A DNA stretch of 64,000 nt from Wenyingzhuangia sp. 2_MG-2023 (GCF_030548295.1 NZ_JAUOSB010000009.1:62001-126000); one strand, 5' to 3'. Counted from the first letter of the stretch, positions 1-9,407 are shown. A program made the numbers and translations. Notes: a model not told the origin generated them from the sequence alone.

Positions 1-1319
1 TGAGCATCTGTGAGTTTTACATACGTATCTTTTATTCTAGACTTGTACCATTTAGCAAGCGTTTCTTGCTCTTTTTTCTTCATAGCCAATTCTTGAATTT
101 TCACATAATCTTTTACCAAGTCAGCTTGATGAGCATCTGTTCTCTGACTCACTTTGATAATCTTATACATTTTTTCTCCTCCATTTGCTTCTTCATAGAA
201 AACATCTGTAAGCTCATTTTGTTTTAATTTATCTACTCTAGAGAATAATTTGGCATCCATTTTATTCAATTCAAACTTAGAGTCATTTGTATATGGATTC
301 ATTAATTTCCCTTTGTTTAATCGTGTTGCTAAATCGTCAGAATATTTAGTTACTGCATCGTCAAAAGTAATTTCACCTGCTACAATTTGAGCTCTTATAG
401 ACTCTAACTTTTCTTTTGCAGATTCTAACTTAGCTTCTTCAATTTTAGGTTGCATCAATATGTGTCTTACCACTCTTAGCTGTCCTTTGATTTTTTCTAC
501 TTGCAATATGTGATACCCAAATTGAGATTCAAAAGGCTCAGAAACCTCACCTTCTTCCAAACTAAAAGCAGCTTCTTTAAATTCTTTTACAAATTGGCTT
601 TCTCTCGTAATTTCATACTTCCCTCCGTTTTGCGCTACTCCTGGATCTTCAGAATACAAGATAGCTTTTAAACGCATGCTATACCCACCTTCTATATCTT
701 CCTTAATTTTTTTCAATTTGTCTAACACTTCTTTTACCGCTTCTTCTGTAGGTTGAGCTTCAATTGTGATTTGAGACAACTCTACCTCAATACCAAAGTT
801 TGGCAAATCTCCCTTGGTTTTTAAATCACTGTAAAAAAACCTTACTTCTTCTGGAGTTACAACTACATCTTTTATTACATCTTGTCTTTCTCTCTGAATC
901 AATAAATTTTCTCTTTCAATTCTTGTCAACTCAGATCTTAAGTCTTCTAAATCATCAAACCCGTATAGTTCAACAACCTTATTCATATCCCCAACTTGCT
1001 TTTTGAAATGTGCTAAAGTACGCTCTACACCAGCATCTACTTCTGCATCGGCAACCAAAACACTATCAATAACCGCTTGATGTGCCAATAATTTTTGTGA
1101 CATAATGTCTTCCATAATTTCACAATCATCAACATCTACCTTTCCTCCAGATTGAGATTCTATCTCTTGTTTGTATTTGACGATATCTGAATCTAAAATA
1201 ATTTTATCTCCTACCACGGCTGCAACACCATCAATTTTAATCCTTTGCTGAGCATAAGTAGTGCTACTAAAGCTTAATAGGATTAACCATAACGCATGGT
1301 AACTTTTAATGAACTTCAT
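1..1319 (-). CDS. SurA-like periplasmic peptidylprolyl isomerase, C-terminus cut by the window edge
   Basis: The reading frame is open from ATG at 1319 to the left edge (439 codons visible). It starts with a signal peptide of about 23 residues ending in TTYAQ, then a SurA_N-type segment (IDGVAAVVGDKIILDSDI). Two parvulin-like regions follow, at about residues 175-270 (ending FGYHILQVEK) and 275-380 (VRHILMQP, FDDAVTKYSDD). The family escorts outer-membrane proteins through the periplasm and isomerises prolyl bonds. The start overlaps the end of the upstream lipoprotein gene by 14 bases, so the genes are probably translationally coupled. The first domain lacks the usual HI(L/V) opening (LSQITI), so only one domain may be catalytically normal. 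Confidence 0.88.
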   Translation of the reverse strand, partial: MKFIKSYHALWLILLSFSSTTYAQQRIKIDGVAAVVGDKIILDSDIVKYKQEIESQSGGKVDVDDCEIMEDIMSQKLLAHQAVIDSVLVADAEVDAGVERTLAHFKKQVGDMNKVVELYGFDDLEDLRSELTRIERENLLIQRERQDVIKDVVVTPEEVRFFYSDLKTKGDLPNFGIEVELSQITIEAQPTEEAVKEVLDKLKKIKEDIEGGYSMRLKAILYSEDPGVAQNGGKYEITRESQFVKEFKEAAFSLEEGEVSEPFESQFGYHILQVEKIKGQLRVVRHILMQPKIEEAKLESAKEKLESIRAQIVAGEITFDDAVTKYSDDLATRLNKGKLMNPYTNDSKFELNKMDAKLFSRVDKLKQNELTDVFYEEANGGEKMYKIIKVSQRTDAHQADLVKDYVKIQELAMKKKEQETLAKWYKSRIKDTYVKLTDA

Positions 1320-2145
1320 ACTTTTGTTGTTTTACTGCATCCTCAATCAAAATTTGTTCCATTTGATTGAAAAATTGAATCTTATTTTTGTGTAACAATA
1401 TATTTTTAATAGTAGGCTCTATGTACTCTATTGGAGCAACATCCCCTTCATTCAAAACATCTTTTATATAAATATAATAAATACTTCTATCCGCAACTCT
1501 TATTTCTATCAATCCGTTTTGTCTGGTCAACTGATAATTACTCAGTACAGGAAAATCTGGCCTGTTACTGTATACTCCTTTTAATGCAATCCATGTAGAA
1601 TCATTAAAATAGTAATCATCGTAATTTGAGTAATCTGACAACAGCTTTTGCTTATCTTCAAAATCGTTAGATTGAAATAACTTTTTTATTTCGTACCTGT
1701 TTTTACTTTCAGCATCCAAATGTATGTATTTAAACTTTACCAAAACTTCATTTAATTTAAAGTTTGCCTGGTTGTGAACATAAAAGCTGTCAATTTCACT
1801 TTTAAAAACTAAGGTATCTAATTTTTTGTTTACTAGCGCATTTTTATAATAAGACACGTACAATTCTTCTTTATACTTATCTATCATCTGATCCAATTCT
1901 TCTGTATTGTCTAGATTGATCAATGCATTTCTGTATAACAATTTCTGTTTTGCCCAACGCTGAATGTATTGTTGAGTAACTTTTAAACTATCTACAATAG
2001 ATGTTGTTGTGGGCACATTTTGTTTCAACTCTTCTTTTGTCAACACAAATTCGTACACTTTTGCCACTACATTCTTTGCAGGAGCTGTATTAGAATTACA
2101 AGCTATAAAAATGCTAGCTAAAAAAGCTATGTATCTTTTTTTCAT
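1306..2145 (-). CDS. Lipoprotein, SurA N-domain-like putative chaperone without a rotamase domain
   Basis: This 279-residue protein has a lipoprotein signal (lipobox SIFIAC, Cys16), so it is membrane-anchored. The rest is largely helical and charged, with a stretch near residues 30-75 that resembles the N-terminal chaperone segment of SurA/PpiC proteins (helix with QYIQRWAKQKLLYRNA). I see no parvulin signature such as HIL or GYH. It sits between two parvulin genes, sharing one base with the upstream gene and overlapping the downstream one, so a joint role in outer-membrane protein assembly is likely. The function is inferred from position and weak similarity; it is commonly annotated as hypothetical. 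Confidence 0.7.
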   Translation of the reverse strand: MKKRYIAFLASIFIACNSNTAPAKNVVAKVYEFVLTKEELKQNVPTTTSIVDSLKVTQQYIQRWAKQKLLYRNALINLDNTEELDQMIDKYKEELYVSYYKNALVNKKLDTLVFKSEIDSFYVHNQANFKLNEVLVKFKYIHLDAESKNRYEIKKLFQSNDFEDKQKLLSDYSNYDDYYFNDSTWIALKGVYSNRPDFPVLSNYQLTRQNGLIEIRVADRSIYYIYIKDVLNEGDVAPIEYIEPTIKNILLHKNKIQFFNQMEQILIEDAVKQQKYEVH

Positions 2146-3737
2146 TACTCGTATGTTTTCTTAATTTTTTTCACGGCTCTTTTCTTGAATTTTATTTTTC
2201 TATGCTCTCTCAATCCTTTTAGCCATTCTTTTTCTATTTTATCTTGATAATCACTTTCTACATATCCTTTTACCTCTTCAAAAGTTGTACCTTTATCTTT
2301 ATAGTCCTCTATATGTTGCTTGTAAAATTCAGCTACTTTTTCGGATTCTTCTTTTGGAACATCCCAAATGTGCAACTTCATCAATTCAAAAATCATCAAA
2401 CCTTTTTTATAGGTTCCAATTGTTTCTCTGAATTTTTCATTTTCCTCTTCCAAATGATCAACCATGTATTCTTTGATCTTTTCTTTTTTGTATTCTTCAA
2501 AATAGTCTAGAGGAGATTTTGATTTTTTATATTTTATGTAATCCAAATAACTTTCTTGTAAATACGGTTGTTCATTGATAGATATAAACACATTTTGCAA
2601 ACTATCTTTCGGGTATTTATATACTTCTTTACTCTTAAAAATGCGTTTTGCTGGTTCAAAAACCTGTACTTTAAATTTTGCCTCTAATCTTTCAAAAGCA
2701 ACTTCTTTTGGTTTTGTTCCTCTATCACTACTCAAAACTTTTCTCTTTAATTCCTCTTTCACATCTACAAAATCAGGAACAAGTTCTACACCTTTGTATT
2801 TTACAATATGCCATCCGTAAGAAGTTTTAAATGGTTTTGAATAGCTATTGATTTCTTTCATAGAAAACACAACATCTTCAAAAGGTTTTGGCAAATCACC
2901 TCTAGAAAAAGGCTTCAAATCTCCACCTTTCTGACTTGTACCTTTATCGTCTGAATATTGTTTGGCCAACAAATCAAAATCATCTCCATTTATTAGTTTT
3001 TGATACACACTGTCAATTCTTTGTTTCTTAGCAGTACCTAAACCAGCTACCATAATATGGGCAGATTTCACTTTTCCTTTAACCTTTTCTTTATCTTCTA
3101 TTTTTAACAAATGATAACCAAAACTAGTTTTTACTATTTCTGAAACTTGTCCTACAGGAGTATTGTATGCAGCAGATTCAAAAGGATATACCATTCTAAA
3201 AGCAGAAAAATAGCCCAAACTCCCTTTGTTTGTTGTCACACTTTTATCTTCAGAATATTTTACTGCCAGCGTAACAAAATCAGCACCGTTGTTTAATTGT
3301 TCTTTGATGTCTTTTACTTTTTGGTAAGCTGCAACAGTATCATTACCCTTTGCTAGAATTAAAATATGGCTCGCTTTTACTCTTTCTAACGTTCTATTAT
3401 AAGCCTCTTGTAGCAAATTTTGTAACGTAGCCTCGTCTGTTAAATAAGGTGCAGCCAAGTCTGCTTTGTAGGTGTTCAATTCCTTTTTAATAGACGGCAA
3501 GGTATCCAAACCTTCTAATTTTGCTTGCATTAACTTCAACTTGTAGTTGACCATCAAATCTAAATTCTCTTCAAAACTAGCACTGCTAATAGAAGCTTTG
3601 TCTGGCTTAAACAATTCTTGAAACTCGGAAACATACGTAGGTTCTCCATCAATTTTAAATAAAACTTTTTGTTTTTTCTGAGCCGAAGCACTCAAACAAA
3701 CAAAAACGACAATACTTCTTAAAATACTTTTTTTCAT
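2145..3737 (-). CDS. Periplasmic parvulin-type peptidylprolyl isomerase with two rotamase domains
   Basis: 530 residues. A signal peptide (residues 1-19, cleavage after SASA) is followed by a SurA_N-like helical region and two parvulin domains at about 120-214 (KASHILILAK to FGYHLLKIED) and 223-316 (KSAHIMVAG to YGWHIVKYKG). The C-terminal 200 residues are rich in Lys and Glu and probably helical. The expected role is prolyl isomerisation and chaperoning of outer-membrane proteins in the periplasm. It heads a three-gene set on the minus strand with the lipoprotein and the SurA-like gene; the one-base overlap with the next gene supports an operon. Confidence 0.9.
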   Translation of the reverse strand: MKKSILRSIVVFVCLSASAQKKQKVLFKIDGEPTYVSEFQELFKPDKASISSASFEENLDLMVNYKLKLMQAKLEGLDTLPSIKKELNTYKADLAAPYLTDEATLQNLLQEAYNRTLERVKASHILILAKGNDTVAAYQKVKDIKEQLNNGADFVTLAVKYSEDKSVTTNKGSLGYFSAFRMVYPFESAAYNTPVGQVSEIVKTSFGYHLLKIEDKEKVKGKVKSAHIMVAGLGTAKKQRIDSVYQKLINGDDFDLLAKQYSDDKGTSQKGGDLKPFSRGDLPKPFEDVVFSMKEINSYSKPFKTSYGWHIVKYKGVELVPDFVDVKEELKRKVLSSDRGTKPKEVAFERLEAKFKVQVFEPAKRIFKSKEVYKYPKDSLQNVFISINEQPYLQESYLDYIKYKKSKSPLDYFEEYKKEKIKEYMVDHLEEENEKFRETIGTYKKGLMIFELMKLHIWDVPKEESEKVAEFYKQHIEDYKDKGTTFEEVKGYVESDYQDKIEKEWLKGLREHRKIKFKKRAVKKIKKTYE

Positions 3738-3741
3738 TTGA

Positions 3742-4023
3742 TTATAATGAGATTAACCCTTCAATATTTTCTACTAAATAATAATTTTTAATCACCTCGT
3801 CAGAGTCTTTTACTCTAATCAGAACAGAAACACTCACGTACTTCCCTGTCTTAGAAGCTCTTTTGGTAATTACTTTTTTTTGATTTAAAAACACATCTTC
3901 TACCTCTTTTACTTGATTTTTGGTAGTCGGTACTATAAATTTGTATAGATAATCTGAAGGAAATTCAGTGTTGTTGTCTAATTTCTCTTTCAAATCTTTA
4001 TAAAACGCTTCTTTTTTTGTCAT
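3742..4023 (-). CDS. DUF493 family protein (YbeD-like)
   Basis: A 93-residue protein matching the small DUF493/YbeD family by length and layout: an N-terminal helix, the FPSDYLYKFIVP strand and a C-terminal strand with VSVSVLIRV. The YbeD fold resembles an ACT-like regulatory domain, but its role is not settled. It lies four bases upstream of the two-domain parvulin gene on the same strand and may be co-transcribed with it. The 88-base gap to the divergent ATPase gene should hold both promoters, but I could not pick out a convincing pair. Confidence 0.8.
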   Translation of the reverse strand: MTKKEAFYKDLKEKLDNNTEFPSDYLYKFIVPTTKNQVKEVEDVFLNQKKVITKRASKTGKYVSVSVLIRVKDSDEVIKNYYLVENIEGLISL

Positions 4024-4111
4024 ATTTAAGGTATCAGATAGAATATCAAGCTACAAAACTATAATTATTTCTTATTTTTACTTATTTAGTATTCAATTTT
4101 ATTTTTATTAT

Positions 4112-4666
4112 ATGCCACTAAAAATAGTGCTCACTGGTGCCCCTGGAACTGGTAAATCTACCATTATTAATTTATTACTCTCTAAAGGTTTCTTCTGCAT
4201 GGAAGAAATTTCGAGAGAAATTATAAAAAAAGCGGAAAAAGAAGGTAAAAAAAATCTTTTTCTTTCAGATCCTATTCTGTTTAGTGATGCGATTTTAAAC
4301 AAACGTATTGAACAATTTGAAAAATGCAATACGCAAAATACTTCCATTTGTTTTTTTGACCGTGGAATTCCAGACGTTACAGCGTATTTAAACCATGTTA
4401 AAACTCCTTACCCAGAAGAATACCATAAGGTTTTACAAAAGCACACATACGATGTAATTTTTATTTTTCCACCGTGGAAAGAAATTTACACCAATGATAG
4501 TGAACGTTTTGAAAGTTATGAAGAAGCAGTCAAAATAGACAAGTCTATTGTAAAAGAATACCAAGACAAACATCCAAAGATCATCAATGTCCCTATTGGA
4601 ACTCCGCAAGAAAGGCTTGCATTTATCCTAAACAAATGCCATGCAATACAACCCTGTGGTTCTTAA
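4112..4666 (+). CDS. AAA family ATPase/kinase-like protein (AAA_28 type)
   Basis: 184 residues with a clear Walker A motif near the N-terminus (GAPGTGKST, residues 8-16). A FFDRGIPDV segment resembles the Walker B/lid region of small NTP-binding proteins related to the NadR ribosylnicotinamide-kinase domain and Ttd14-like ATPases. It is probably a cytosolic single-domain P-loop protein that phosphorylates or binds a small ligand; the substrate cannot be told from sequence. Its last 26 bases overlap the start of recQ, which suggests coupled translation, not a shared reaction. The family call is good; the function is unknown. Confidence 0.75.
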   Translation: MPLKIVLTGAPGTGKSTIINLLLSKGFFCMEEISREIIKKAEKEGKKNLFLSDPILFSDAILNKRIEQFEKCNTQNTSICFFDRGIPDVTAYLNHVKTPYPEEYHKVLQKHTYDVIFIFPPWKEIYTNDSERFESYEEAVKIDKSIVKEYQDKHPKIINVPIGTPQERLAFILNKCHAIQPCGS

Positions 4667-6545
4667 AGAAACACTTCAAAAATACTGGAACCATGCTTCT
4701 TTTAGACCTCTACAAGAAGCAATTATTACAGATGTAATGCATCAAAAAGATGTACTTGCCATTTTACCTACGGGTGGTGGTAAGTCTATTTGTTACCAAT
4801 TACCAGCATTGCTATTAGAAGGAACTTGTATTGTTATTTCTCCACTAATTGCATTGATGAATGACCAGATAGCTTCTTTAAAAAACAAAGGGATTGAAGC
4901 TCTCACCATTCCAAGCAATTCCTCTCAAGACGATATCATTCGATTGTTTGACAATATTCGTGTCAAAGAAATTAAAATGATTTACTTGTCTCCTGAGCGA
5001 TTTTCGCAACCGTTGATTCAGGAAAAACTAAAACAATTGACACGTTCTTTTATTGCTATAGACGAAGCTCATTGTATTTCTCAATGGGGACATGATTTTC
5101 GTCCGTCTTATTTAAAAATCGGAAATCTTAAAACGCTTTTTCCAAACACTCCAATACTTGCTGTTACTGCTACTGCAACCACCAAAACACAAGAACAGAT
5201 TGTAGCGTTGTTGCAACTAAAAAATGTGCAAAAACACATCGGTTCTTTTTATCGAGAAAATTTAGCTTATCAGATTTACAAAACTCCTCAAAAATTTGAT
5301 TTGCTGACAAAAATTCTTTCCAAAAGAAAAATTGTTACCATCATTTATTTACAAAACCGATTGGCGGTGATGGAACTTGCCAAACGTTTGGAAAAATTAG
5401 GACACCAAGCCACCTACTATCATGCTGGACTTACTGCGAAAGAAAAAGAAAAAAATTATTCCGATTGGTTGTCTGAGCATAAAAACATTATGATTGCTAC
5501 CAGTGCATTTGGAATGGGAATTGATAAAAGCAATGTACGCTTGGTTGTTCATTTAGAAATTCCGAACAATTTAGAAAGTTATTTGCAAGAAGCAGGGAGA
5601 GCGGGAAGAGATGAACAAAAATCTTTTTCTTGTGTCATTTTAGCTCAAAACGATTATCTAAAGTACTCCAATCAAATTTTACACAACCAATTGACTTTTG
5701 AATTTGTTTCCAACATTTATCAAAAAATCAATCAACATTTTCAAATTGCCTTTGGAGAGCTTATTCAGGAAAAATTTGATTTTGATATAGAAAATTTTTG
5801 TAGCAAACATCAACTCAATGTTCAAAACACATCAAAAGCACTTCAACGACTAGACAATTACGGAATTTTAACATATCAAGATACTTTTCAAACACATACT
5901 TATATTAAAATATTGGGGAGCAATCGTCAACTTTTAGATTTTTGCAATACACAAAAAAAATACCGAATATTAATAGAATCTATCTTAAGGAATTACTCTG
6001 GTATCTTTGAAATTCAAAAAAAGATAAACATTGCTAGACTTTCTGAAAAAACAGAAATATCGATCAAAAAAATTCACAAGAAATTGGCCTACCTAAAAAG
6101 TATCCAGCTAATTGACTACGAAAAAAAAGAAAACAACCATTCTATTACTTTTCTAGTTCCTAGAGAAGACAAAATAACGTTGAACAAAATTAAACGAGAT
6201 CTTGTTATGTTAAATCAAATAGACATTCAGAAAAAAGAACTTACTTTGGCTTATTTCAAAAACGAAATGGTTTGTAGAAATCAACTTATTTTAAATTACT
6301 TTCAAGAAAGCACTCAAAAAGAATGTGGTATTTGCGATATTTGTCTTGAAAAAACAAAAGAACATAGTTGGGATGAACTTTGTAAAATTGTTCTAATAAA
6401 GTTAAAGAACAAACCTTTGACTTTTAATGAATTGATGGTGGCTCTTAAAAGCAACACCAACACTACTCAAAAAGTTCTGAATTATCTATTAGACGAAGAT
6501 AACATCTATCAAAACCTACAATTTTATCAATTAAAAAATGAATAA
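4641..6545 (+). CDS. recQ: ATP-dependent DNA helicase RecQ, short form without HRDC
   Basis: 634 residues. SF2 helicase motifs are intact: Walker A LPTGGGKS (42-49), DEAH (141-144) followed by CISQWGHDFR, and motif VI QEAGRAGRDE. The zinc-binding Cys cluster typical of RecQ is present near residues 545-575 (MVCRNQ, then CGICDIC), followed by a winged-helix-like C-terminus. The protein ends there, so the HRDC domain of longer RecQ proteins is absent. RecQ unwinds 3' overhang and branched DNA in recombination and fork repair. The start overlaps the ATPase gene by 26 bases; no later Met would keep the N-terminal motif. It overlaps fmt by eight bases. Confidence 0.93.
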   Translation: MQYNPVVLKETLQKYWNHASFRPLQEAIITDVMHQKDVLAILPTGGGKSICYQLPALLLEGTCIVISPLIALMNDQIASLKNKGIEALTIPSNSSQDDIIRLFDNIRVKEIKMIYLSPERFSQPLIQEKLKQLTRSFIAIDEAHCISQWGHDFRPSYLKIGNLKTLFPNTPILAVTATATTKTQEQIVALLQLKNVQKHIGSFYRENLAYQIYKTPQKFDLLTKILSKRKIVTIIYLQNRLAVMELAKRLEKLGHQATYYHAGLTAKEKEKNYSDWLSEHKNIMIATSAFGMGIDKSNVRLVVHLEIPNNLESYLQEAGRAGRDEQKSFSCVILAQNDYLKYSNQILHNQLTFEFVSNIYQKINQHFQIAFGELIQEKFDFDIENFCSKHQLNVQNTSKALQRLDNYGILTYQDTFQTHTYIKILGSNRQLLDFCNTQKKYRILIESILRNYSGIFEIQKKINIARLSEKTEISIKKIHKKLAYLKSIQLIDYEKKENNHSITFLVPREDKITLNKIKRDLVMLNQIDIQKKELTLAYFKNEMVCRNQLILNYFQESTQKECGICDICLEKTKEHSWDELCKIVLIKLKNKPLTFNELMVALKSNTNTTQKVLNYLLDEDNIYQNLQFYQLKNE

Positions 6546-7482
6546 ACTAAGAATTGTATTTATGGGAACTCCAGATTTTGCAGTGACCATTTTAGACCAT
6601 ATTATAAAAAAAGGATACAACGTTGTGGGAGTCATTACAGCTCCAGACAAACAGGCAGGAAGAGGACGAAAAATTCAACAATCCGCAGTAAAACAATATG
6701 CAGAAGCAAATCATTTAAATATTTTACAACCAACCAATTTAAAATCTCCCGAATTTCAAGCAACTCTTGAGGCTTTAGAGCCCAACTTACAAATAGTGGT
6801 TGCTTTTAGAATGCTACCGCAAGCAGTATGGAGCTTACCCGAGTTTGGTACTTTTAACTTGCACGCATCTTTGCTACCAGATTATCGTGGTGCAGCACCT
6901 ATCAACTGGGCTATTATGAATGGTGAAACAGAAACAGGAACCACCACTTTCTTTTTAGATGATAAAATAGATACAGGAGAAGTGATTTTACAAAACAAAA
7001 CTGAAATTGCACCTAATGAAACAGTGGGGGAATTGCATGACAAATTGATGCATATGGGAAGTGATTTGGTTATAGAAACCATTCAACTTATTGAAACTGG
7101 AAACGTAACCACTCAAAAACAAGCTGCCCATAGCAAGAAACTTGCCTACAAAATACATACGGATACGTGTAAAATAAATTGGAATTTACCAACCAAAACC
7201 ATACACAATCATATACGCGGATTGAATCCTTACCCAGCAGCATGGACAACCCTTGTAGACAACGAGCAAGAAATTAGTGTTAAAATTTATGACTGTGAAG
7301 CTATTTTAGAAAATCATGATTTACAACCAGGACAATTGGTAACAGACAAGAAAACTATCAAAGTAGCAACACAAGATGGTTTTTTAAAAATAAATAAGTT
7401 AAAATTAGCTGGAAAAAAATTAATGGACAGTGTTAGTTTGCTCAACGGATACTCTTTTAGCAATGCTTCAAAAATGCAGTAA
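6538..7482 (+). CDS. fmt: Methionyl-tRNA formyltransferase
   Basis: 314 residues, the usual length. It formylates Met-tRNAfMet using 10-formyl-tetrahydrofolate, for translation initiation. The catalytic triad of the family is visible: Asn107 and His109 in FNLHASLLPDYRG and Asp145 in DDKIDTG. The N-terminal Rossmann-like motif is RIVFMGTPDFA. The C-terminal OB-fold region begins near residue 205. The gene overlaps recQ by eight bases and so is probably in the same operon as the ATPase and recQ. Peptide deformylase, which removes this formyl group, is encoded separately at 46316. Confidence 0.97.
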   Translation: MNKLRIVFMGTPDFAVTILDHIIKKGYNVVGVITAPDKQAGRGRKIQQSAVKQYAEANHLNILQPTNLKSPEFQATLEALEPNLQIVVAFRMLPQAVWSLPEFGTFNLHASLLPDYRGAAPINWAIMNGETETGTTTFFLDDKIDTGEVILQNKTEIAPNETVGELHDKLMHMGSDLVIETIQLIETGNVTTQKQAAHSKKLAYKIHTDTCKINWNLPTKTIHNHIRGLNPYPAAWTTLVDNEQEISVKIYDCEAILENHDLQPGQLVTDKKTIKVATQDGFLKINKLKLAGKKLMDSVSLLNGYSFSNASKMQ

Positions 7483-7577
7483 TTACTAATATTGTACACA
7501 AAACAAGGTTTTTTAATTATCTTTATTAACAAAACAAAAAAGTTTTCAACAATTCAATGTTTTTAAGGGTTCATTAG

Positions 7578-7607
7578 TTGCACAAGCTATTATTCCTTAT
7601 ATATTTG
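7578..7607 (+). promoter_or_regulatory. Bacteroidota-type promoter of the HU gene
   Basis: A TTG at 7578-7580 and a perfect -7 element TATATTTG at 7600-7607 are 19 bases apart, which fits the Bacteroidota sigma-A consensus. The expected start would be near 7613, giving a leader of about 34 bases before the ATG at 7647. Confidence 0.7.
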
Positions 7608-7646
7608 TTACAAATAAACTTATTATAATTTAATAAAATACTAGTT

Positions 7647-7922
7647 ATGAACAAATCAGATTTAATCGATGCAATCGCTTCAGATGCAGGGATTTCAAAA
7701 ACTGCTGCTAAAGCTGCATTAGAATCAGTTACTAACAATGTTACTTCTACTTTAAAAAGTGGAGGAAAAGTTTCTTTAATAGGATGGGGAACTTGGTCTG
7801 TATCTAAAAGACCCGCAAGAGAAGGTAGAAACCCTCAAACTGGAGCAACTATTCAAATTGCAGAAAAAAACATCGTTAAGTTTAAGCCAGGTGCTAGTTT
7901 ATCTGACGCTGTAAACGAATAA
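7647..7922 (+). CDS. HU family DNA-binding protein
   Basis: A 91-residue HU/IHF-family protein. It begins MNKSDLIDAIA, has the conserved GWGTWSV turn and the DNA-binding arm with RPAREGRNPQTG, and ends with the VKFKPG motif and the short helix typical of HU. It acts as a dimer that bends and compacts nucleoid DNA. It is monocistronic: it has its own strong promoter upstream and a clear intrinsic terminator directly downstream. Confidence 0.95.
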   Translation: MNKSDLIDAIASDAGISKTAAKAALESVTNNVTSTLKSGGKVSLIGWGTWSVSKRPAREGRNPQTGATIQIAEKNIVKFKPGASLSDAVNE

Positions 7923-7943
7923 GAACACATTATTGTTTTTAGA

Positions 7944-7983
7944 AACTCCTTTATGTCAAACATTAAAGGAGTTTTTTTTATTC
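7944..7983 (+). terminator. Intrinsic terminator of the HU gene
   Basis: An 11-base inverted repeat (7944-7954 with 7965-7975, arms AAACTCCTTTA/TAAAGGAGTTT) with a 10-base loop is followed by a run of T. It starts 22 bases after the HU stop codon. Confidence 0.85.
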
Positions 7984-8018
7984 ATTTTTTTTATTAGCTT
8001 TATTCAAAAGCTGTGAGT

Positions 8019-8576
8019 ATGATTTTTCTAAAACCTTCAAAAGGAAGATTGTTGATTGCCGAACCTTCAATACTGGGAGATTTGTCTTTCAATCGCTCCA
8101 TTATTTTACTTACAGAGCACGACAAAGAAAGTTCTATAGGGTTTATCATCAACAAACCTCTAAAATATTCTTTACAAGACCTGATTCCAGAAATTAATTG
8201 CGATTTTAAAATATATCAAGGTGGTCCCGTAGATCAAGACAATCTTTATTTTATCCATAAAATTCCAGATTTATTACCCAATAGCATTGAAGTTACTAAA
8301 GGGCTTTATTGGGGAGGAGATTTTAAGGAATTGTCTCATTTATTAAACCAAGGTATTGTTAAAAATGAAGACATACGGTTTTTCTTAGGTTATTCTGGTT
8401 GGGGTAAGGGACAATTAAATACTGAGTGGGAAAGTGAATCTTGGTTGGTTGCAGAAAACAAATACCAAAATATTTTTAACACACAACACAAAACTCTTTG
8501 GAAAGAAAACTTAATGGAACTAGGTGGTAAGTATTTAATTTGGGCAAATGCCCCTGTAGATCCTAGCTTAAACTAG
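8019..8576 (+). CDS. YqgE/AlgH family protein
   Basis: 185 residues from the ATG at 8019. An in-frame GTG at 8013 would add two residues, but family members normally start close to the KPSKGRLLIAEP block. Conserved features of the YqgE/AlgH (DUF179) family are visible: SILGDLSFNRSIILL, GFIINKPL, YQGGPVDQDNLYFIH and a Trp-rich C-terminus (GYSGWGKGQL). The biochemical role is not established. The AlgH name derives from Pseudomonas and does not imply a link to the alginate locus here. Its last 14 bases overlap the convergent aminotransferase gene. Confidence 0.85.
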   Translation: MIFLKPSKGRLLIAEPSILGDLSFNRSIILLTEHDKESSIGFIINKPLKYSLQDLIPEINCDFKIYQGGPVDQDNLYFIHKIPDLLPNSIEVTKGLYWGGDFKELSHLLNQGIVKNEDIRFFLGYSGWGKGQLNTEWESESWLVAENKYQNIFNTQHKTLWKENLMELGGKYLIWANAPVDPSLN

Positions 8577-9381
8577 ACAACTCTTTAGACAATAATACTC
8601 CTATCTTATTATCAAATTTCTTTTTACGATAATTTGTAATTGGTTGAACTCCCACAATGGCATTGGTTAGAAAAACTTCATCTGCTTTCTGAATTGCAAA
8701 AGGTGAAATAGATATTTCTTCAAGCACATAATCTTGATTTTTAGAAATTATTTCTATCACATTCTTCCTAGCCACTCCTTTTACACAACCATCAGACAAA
8801 GGTGGAGTAGAAATTACATTCCCTTTAATGATAAAAATATTTCCGTTAGTAAACTCAACCACATTTTTATTACTATTTAACAATACACAATTATCCAATT
8901 GATTTTCTTTTGCAAAAATAGCAGCTAAAACATTGATGATTTTATTGTTTGTTTTAATGGTAGATAATAAATTTGGATTGATTGTAAAATCTTTGTACAA
9001 ATCTATTTGATAAATTTCTTTGGTATTTATTTCAACCTTAGATGCCTCTACTATATATGAAACATCATTTTTTACTGGATTATACAAACCTTCTGCATCT
9101 CTAAAAACAGTAAACCTTACTCTATTTTCATCACCTTTATTGGCATTGATTGTTTTTAAAATTTCAGTTTCAAAAAACTCTAGTGTAAAATGCATGGGAA
9201 TTTTCATACGCAACATACGCATAGAAGCCATCAATCTAAAATAATGATCTTCACAAAAAACAACAGCTTCATCTTTTATTTGTACGGTTTCAAACAAAGC
9301 ATCTCCATATTTAAAACCTCTATTATTATAATCTATTTGATTATCTGATTCAGAAATTATACTCCCGTTGTAATTGATCAT
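8563..9381 (-). CDS. Class IV PLP-dependent aminotransferase (PabC/IlvE-like)
   Basis: 272 residues of the aminotransferase class IV fold. It shows the RGFKYGDALFET motif near residues 21-32, a Lys143 in STIKTNNK that fits the PLP-binding lysine, and C-terminal FTNGNIFI and SDGCVKGVAR motifs. The family includes 4-amino-4-deoxychorismate lyase (folate synthesis), branched-chain aminotransferase and D-amino acid aminotransferase. Length and motifs favour the PabC-like branch but do not prove it. It is convergent with the AlgH-like gene and separated from the START-like gene by a terminator. Confidence 0.8.
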   Translation of the reverse strand: MINYNGSIISESDNQIDYNNRGFKYGDALFETVQIKDEAVVFCEDHYFRLMASMRMLRMKIPMHFTLEFFETEILKTINANKGDENRVRFTVFRDAEGLYNPVKNDVSYIVEASKVEINTKEIYQIDLYKDFTINPNLLSTIKTNNKIINVLAAIFAKENQLDNCVLLNSNKNVVEFTNGNIFIIKGNVISTPPLSDGCVKGVARKNVIEIISKNQDYVLEEISISPFAIQKADEVFLTNAIVGVQPITNYRKKKFDNKIGVLLSKELSSLS

Positions 9382-9407
9382 ATTCCAAAAAATTTGTGCA
9401 AATGTAA

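Noticed and set aside
8019-8576. Link between the AlgH-like gene and alginate metabolism
   Set aside because: The family name comes from Pseudomonas alginate regulation; the gene is a widespread housekeeping-type protein outside the alginate locus and has no operator.
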